Below are positions 4,843 to 7,546 of a stretch of 7,546 nucleotides of DNA, piece by piece. The translations under genes were made by a program, and so were the position numbers. The first letter of the stretch is position 1. The number at the start of each line of letters is the position of its first letter. Source of the stretch: Ruminococcus flavefaciens (GTDB lineage: Bacteria; Bacillota_A; Clostridia; Oscillospirales; Ruminococcaceae); NCBI GenBank assembly GCA_004556875.1, contig SFFP01000080.1, forward strand, positions 1-7,546. Direction: 5' to 3'. Under the pieces are notes generated by a model that ran no database searches, was not told the DNA's origin, and saw nothing but the letters and a program-made list of their open reading frames with translations.

Positions 4843-6041
4843 TTCAGTCGTTCGCTCCAAATGAAGTTACTCCCGAAAAGGCTATGGAGATAGCACAGGA
4901 GCTATGCCATAGATTGCTGAAAGAGCAGTATCAATATGTCGTTGCAATACATACCGACCATGAACATTGCCACGCTCATATTATCGTGAATAATACAAAT
5001 TTTATCACGGGCAGAACTTTTGAAACCGAGCATAATCAGGGCAAGAAAAAAGACCGTGCGTGGGCAGAGGTCAGACGCATATCGGACGAGCTTTGCAAGG
5101 AGAATAATTTGTCTGTGATAGAACACCCCGAAATGGGGAAGGGTAAGAACCATTGGGAATGGGACATGAGCCGTCAGGGACTATCGTGGAAGGCAAAGCT
5201 GAAATATGCCATAGATCAGGTAATCAAGGTCAGCGAAAACTTTGAGGACTTCCTTGCAAAATGCGCAGATTTCGGAGTGCTTGTCGAGTATAACCCCGAC
5301 CACAAGATAGACCTGAAATTTATGCTTGCGGAGCAGAAAGAACGCAATCCGAGGGCGAAGTTCACCCGTAGCCGGACGTTGGGGTGGTATTATGAAACCG
5401 AGCAGATCAAAGGGCGTATCGCACAGTATATGGGCGGTATGATGTTAGTTCCGAGAATCAAAGTCAGACAGATTACTCCAAAAGCGGAGGAGAACAAGTT
5501 TGTCCGTGATGCTATCGACCGTGGCAATATGAAGGTGGCAAGCATCGCAAAAAATATTATCACCGCATACGGCGTTGAGCCGAATCAGGTTCGTGGTGCT
5601 GCGATGGCGGCATTTATTGAAAGGGCGCATCTTGTTGGTGAGCTGAATGATCTGAACGCACAGATCAAAGATTTGCAAGAAAAACTCAAAGTGCTGAAAA
5701 AATATCGCAAGGTCAAGCATATCGGAGAGGAACTGAAAGCACTCAGCGGTCGGGAGAAAAAGAAGTACCGCAAGGAACACGGCGGCGATATTGCCGAATA
5801 TCACGAAACCTGCAAACAGGTTTTGGAGCTTTACCCGTCAGGCAATATTCCGAAAGTCGAAAATCTTGAAAAGCATATCGCATCTTTGCAGAAAAAGCTG
5901 TCGAAGAAAAATACGGAATACAATCAGGCGGATAAGAAGTCCCGTGAGCTGTCCGAAGCTACGATGACGATAGAGGAATATCTCCGCCATGAACAGAGCC
6001 GAGGACAGCAGCAGAAGCGTAAGCGGAATGACCTTGAATGA
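4641..6041 (+). CDS. mobA: MOBP-type relaxase/mobilization nuclease (Tn1549-like)
   Basis: This 466-aa relaxase should nick oriT, bind the 5' end covalently and lead the strand into a helper's secretion channel. The family start motif MAVTKLHSISDSVCGSLEYI places the probable catalytic Tyr at Y19. H66 and IIQSFAP follow. The metal-binding motif HTDHEHCHAHIIVNNTNF gives H104, D106, H111 and H113. Residues ~135-270 contain DRAWAEVRRISDELCKENNL, LSWKAKLKYAID and FTRSRTLGWYYE, as in relaxases of Tn1549/CTn-type elements. Residues ~328-445 are a lysine-rich coiled coil and the end is basic. The start is TTG: the frame closes at a TGA at 4599-4601 and holds no ATG or GTG before 4641, and the family motif begins exactly there. 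The ribosome-binding site is weak (GAGAG about 12 nt upstream), suggesting coupling to mobC, which it overlaps by 202 nt. Confidence 0.94.
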   Translation: MAVTKLHSISDSVCGSLEYIVDGNKTRGHSLVESFMCETEPVRAAEQFRAVRERFGSGRSTTKAQHIIQSFAPNEVTPEKAMEIAQELCHRLLKEQYQYVVAIHTDHEHCHAHIIVNNTNFITGRTFETEHNQGKKKDRAWAEVRRISDELCKENNLSVIEHPEMGKGKNHWEWDMSRQGLSWKAKLKYAIDQVIKVSENFEDFLAKCADFGVLVEYNPDHKIDLKFMLAEQKERNPRAKFTRSRTLGWYYETEQIKGRIAQYMGGMMLVPRIKVRQITPKAEENKFVRDAIDRGNMKVASIAKNIITAYGVEPNQVRGAAMAAFIERAHLVGELNDLNAQIKDLQEKLKVLKKYRKVKHIGEELKALSGREKKKYRKEHGGDIAEYHETCKQVLELYPSGNIPKVENLEKHIASLQKKLSKKNTEYNQADKKSRELSEATMTIEEYLRHEQSRGQQQKRKRNDLE

Positions 6042-6063
6042 TGGCACATTGCACCGAGGGCTT

Positions 6064-6101
6064 TTGTAATATTGCTGCGCCCTGCACAATTATTATTACA
6101 A
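6064..6101. promoter_or_regulatory. Hairpin after the relaxase gene
   Basis: TTGTAATATTG (6064-6074) pairs with CAAT (6087-6090) and ATTACAA (6095-6101) around a 4-nt bulge. An alternative fold pairs TGCA...GGGC (6049-6061) with GCCCTGCA (6079-6086). It is 22 nt beyond the relaxase stop and has no T-run, so it may be a mRNA stabiliser or partial terminator between the relaxase and the next gene. Confidence 0.4.
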
Positions 6102-6177
6102 TTACTTCGCAGAGCTGGACTCCTGTATGATTATGGTATATACTGTATCTACAATATTGATTTGGAGGTACATTACT

Positions 6178-6390
6178 ATGCTTAAAACACCCGAATTGGC
6201 AATGCCGAGATCACGCAAGGTCACTACTGTCTGCAACGGCAGGCGTGAAGTCTGGACGGATTACGAACAGGCTAAGGCATATTTCCTTGAACTCATGATG
6301 TCCACTGAGGGCGAGGAACATGACCGTGCAGAATGCGTTTACATTCAGCTACTTCACGGGCTTGATGAGTGCAGCGATGAGGATGAATAA
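6178..6390 (+). CDS. Small acidic protein of mobile elements, unknown function
   Basis: This is a 70-aa protein beginning MLKTPELAMPRSRKVTTVCN and continuing with GRREVWTDYEQAKAYFLELM, STEGEEHDRAECVYIQLLHG and an acidic end DECSDEDE. The start at 6178 has GGAGG (6164-6168) 9 nt upstream; an ATG at 6127 in the same frame would add a non-conserved hydrophobic stretch and has no ribosome-binding site. The fold looks like a beta-hairpin (TTVCNGRREVW) followed by two helices. Comparable ~60-70-aa proteins with 'NG(R)...W...A..F....M.TEG.E..R...I..QL..G...C.DE' patterns are, from memory, common near relaxase genes in Clostridia elements, with no known activity. Its stop overlaps the ATG of the following ORF by 8 nt. 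Confidence 0.75.
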   Translation: MLKTPELAMPRSRKVTTVCNGRREVWTDYEQAKAYFLELMMSTEGEEHDRAECVYIQLLHGLDECSDEDE

Positions 6391-6552
6391 TCAGCAGGGC
6401 GAGTTGTTTCGACAGCTCGCTCTTGCTATGCCTTCTGGCGAACGGAAACGCTCCTCAGAGCCATTCATGAGGATTATACTATCAGTTACGAATTTCCATA
6501 CACGCTAATTTACGAATATACAACAAAGCTCCTTACAGCGATTACACTGTAA
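6383..6552 (+). pseudogene. Small gene with an apparent frameshift
   Basis: An ATG at 6383 overlaps the stop of the preceding gene and reads MNNQQGELFRQLALAMPSGE before turning into an unlikely sequence that stops at 6508. From about 6430-6451, a different frame reads LLRAIHEDYTISYEFPYTLI then YEYTTKLLTAITL, strongly protein-like, and stops at TAA 6550-6552 inside the terminator stem. The simplest reading is one ~55-aa gene broken by loss of one base (or gain of two) between about 6420 and 6450. A programmed -1 shift is possible, but no canonical slippery heptamer is visible. The second frame has no start codon of its own in this stretch. Confidence 0.4.
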
Positions 6553-6563
6553 GGAGCTTTTTT
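6525..6563 (+). terminator. Strong terminator of the mob operon
   Basis: A perfect 14-bp stem, AAAGCTCCTTACAG (6525-6538) with CTGTAAGGAGCTTT (6547-6560), has an 8-nt loop and is followed by TTT (a total run of six T from 6558). It closes the rightward transcription unit that begins before mobC. Confidence 0.92.
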
Positions 6564-6826
6564 CACATATTCAGCGCGCACACAGCGCACTTTCAGCGCA
6601 GTAACCCTTTATAATTACAATAGCTGAATTTCTTGAAATCGACAATTTAACGAAAAGTGGTATTATTCGGAAAGTTTACCAAAAAGGTATACATTCCTAT
6701 ACCCTATATTATACTTGATAATTGTCAAAATTTCAACAGGCTTTGAGAAAATCAGCAATTTGCATACAGTTAGTATAGCTGTGATGTGCAATATGCCGAT
6801 GTTTAGGCAAACAGGAGGGTTACAGA
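6564..6826. other. Non-coding region upstream of the second recombinase gene
   Basis: No gene is visible. It holds the CAGCGC array and an 18-bp inverted repeat GGTATA-CATTCC-TATACC (6686-6703), preceded by the related half-site GTTTACC (6674-6680). It also holds an imperfect palindrome TTGATAATTGTCAA (6715-6728) and a candidate promoter TCGACA-16 bp-TATTAT (about 6640-6666). The 10-bp AAATTTCAAC at 6728-6737 matches 658-667. Two half-sites around a 6-bp spacer resemble a tyrosine-recombinase core site or a repressor operator. Confidence 0.4.
6572..6599. repeat. CAGCGC repeated three times at 11-bp intervals
   Basis: CAGCGC starts at 6572, 6583 and 6594, exactly 11 bp apart, so the copies lie on about the same face of the helix. 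They stand in a GC-rich patch just after the mob terminator, in otherwise AT-rich DNA. This suggests a binding array, possibly right-end arm sites of the integrase or an Xis/regulator site. The function is inferred. Confidence 0.5.
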
Positions 6827-7546
6827 ATGGAAAGAACAGGTGCTAATATTACGATCCGTAAAGATGGGAGATACATGGGTAAATTCATTGTAGGCTATGA
6901 TGACAGAGGAAAGGCTCAGTATCAGTATGTCTACGGCAGGACTTATGATGAAGCAGAAAGCAAGGTAGTGATAGGTCAGCAAGTAGCTTCTCATTTCCTT
7001 TCAAGCAAGTATATCACAGTAAGCAAGGTATATGCTGAGTGGCTCAATGCTGTAGTTAATCGTGTCAAAGAGTCCACGCTTGCAAATTATAAAGCGAAAT
7101 TCGAGAAGCATATCCTTCCTGTCTTTGGAGATATTCCCTGTGCAGACCTATCGGCAGGCCGAATCAACGAGTATATAAACCAAAAGCTCGCAGACGGTTT
7201 ATCTGCGAGCTATGTGAGAGATATTATTACGGTTTTCAAGGCACTGCTGAGTTATGCTCGGGACGAGTATGGTTTTAAGCTGACTCTAAAAAATGTCACA
7301 CTCCCCAAAATTGAGAAAAAGCAGATTGCCAGAATTAGCGATACAGAACAGAAACGACTTATAGACTACCTAAAAGCAAATATGTCGCTGACTGCTTTTG
7401 GTATCCTGCTGTCTCTTTGTATGGGGTTGCGTATCGGTGAACTTTGTGGCATAAAATGGGACGATGTGGACTTTCAGCACAAAATACTGCATATCAGACG
7501 AACTGTACAGCGTATCACCTCAGCTAATGGCAACAGAAAAACAAAA
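6827..7546 (+). CDS. Second tyrosine recombinase/integrase, 3' truncated by the window
   Basis: The first 240 residues are present and the frame is open to the last base. The N-terminus (GANITIRKDGRYMGKFIVGY, then YVYGRTYDEAESKV) is the AP2-like arm-binding domain common in Clostridia integrases. Residues ~63-150 are the SAM-like core-binding domain (ESTLANYKAKFEKHILPVFG). The catalytic domain starts near 170 and shows the first catalytic arginine, R202, in LSLCMGLRIGELCGIKWDDV; the K, H-R, H and Tyr residues lie outside the window. AGGAGGG (6813-6819) ends 7 nt before the ATG, an excellent ribosome-binding site. It is clearly different from the integrase at 798-1991 and points away from it. 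It may be the int of an adjacent element, or a stand-alone recombinase controlling an invertible locus downstream, as some Clostridia recombinases do. Confidence 0.93.
   Translation, partial: MERTGANITIRKDGRYMGKFIVGYDDRGKAQYQYVYGRTYDEAESKVVIGQQVASHFLSSKYITVSKVYAEWLNAVVNRVKESTLANYKAKFEKHILPVFGDIPCADLSAGRINEYINQKLADGLSASYVRDIITVFKALLSYARDEYGFKLTLKNVTLPKIEKKQIARISDTEQKRLIDYLKANMSLTAFGILLSLCMGLRIGELCGIKWDDVDFQHKILHIRRTVQRITSANGNRKTK

Larger units (their letters stand above)
658..6737. mobile_element. Integrative mobilizable element (IME), approximate limits
   Basis: The block carries an integrase and Xis-like gene at the left and a MobC-relaxase pair at the right. It has no type IV secretion, coupling protein, replication or cargo genes, which fits an element mobilized in trans by a conjugative helper. 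The limits given are a guess based on the 10-bp match AAATTTCAAC at 658-667 and 6728-6737. This match lies outside the GGTCAAC repeats at the left and just upstream of the second recombinase gene at the right. The left end is constrained to roughly 540-706. The right end could be anywhere from 6564 to 6826, or beyond the window if the second recombinase belongs to the same element. Confidence 0.55.

Noticed and set aside
3134..6097. 12-bp match CAATTATTATTA at 3135-3146 and 6087-6098
   Set aside because: Low-complexity AT-rich repeat; no supporting structure in common around the two copies.
1..7546. CRISPR array, tRNA/rRNA genes, toxin-antitoxin pair or defence genes
   Set aside because: No regularly spaced long repeats, no cloverleaf or rRNA sequence, and none of the ORFs resembles such systems.

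Overview
The window reads as a Firmicutes (Clostridia) genome, most likely a Ruminococcus. The evidence is the 3' end of a chromosomal gene whose product ends in a BspA-type leucine-rich-repeat tail and a type I dockerin, a combination typical of cellulosome-forming ruminococci. The rest is about 6 kb of compact mobile DNA, followed by the start of a second tyrosine recombinase gene. No tRNA, rRNA, CRISPR array or transposase-type insertion sequence was seen.

Layout: (1) 1-540, end of the LRR/dockerin gene and its rho-independent terminator. (2) 541-797, non-coding, with three GGTCAAC copies beside the integrase 3' end, probably the left end of the element. (3) 798-2951, leftward genes: a complete tyrosine recombinase (R216, K255, H333, R336, H359, Y369), a 16-codon leader peptide coupled to it by ATGA, a consensus promoter within a palindrome, a long hairpin, an excisionase-like wHTH protein, and a small coiled-coil protein. 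(4) 2952-4191, 1.24 kb without a convincing long gene but rich in inverted repeats: a leftward promoter, an 11-bp inverted repeat around 68 bp, a GTCAG-rich folded block with a 28-codon ORF, a rightward promoter, and seven consecutive hairpins just before the mobilization genes (candidate oriT and/or structured leader). (5) 4192-6552, rightward genes: MobC-like relaxosome protein, a MOBP-type relaxase starting at TTG and overlapping mobC by 202 nt, a 70-aa acidic protein, and an apparently frameshifted small gene ending in a strong terminator. (6) 6564-6826, non-coding, with CAGCGC repeated at exactly 11-bp steps and a GGTATA/TATACC inverted repeat. (7) 6827-7546, a rightward tyrosine recombinase cut by the window edge.

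Interpretation: this is an integrative mobilizable element (IME). Int and the Xis-like protein would excise and integrate it, and MobC plus relaxase would nick it at an oriT in the hairpin region. Transfer would depend on a helper's type IV secretion system, since no coupling protein, VirB4 or replication gene is present. No cargo gene is recognisable. The most unusual parts are the large structured non-coding centre, the promoter pair sharing a TGCGCAAT-type motif, and the outward-facing recombinases at the two ends.
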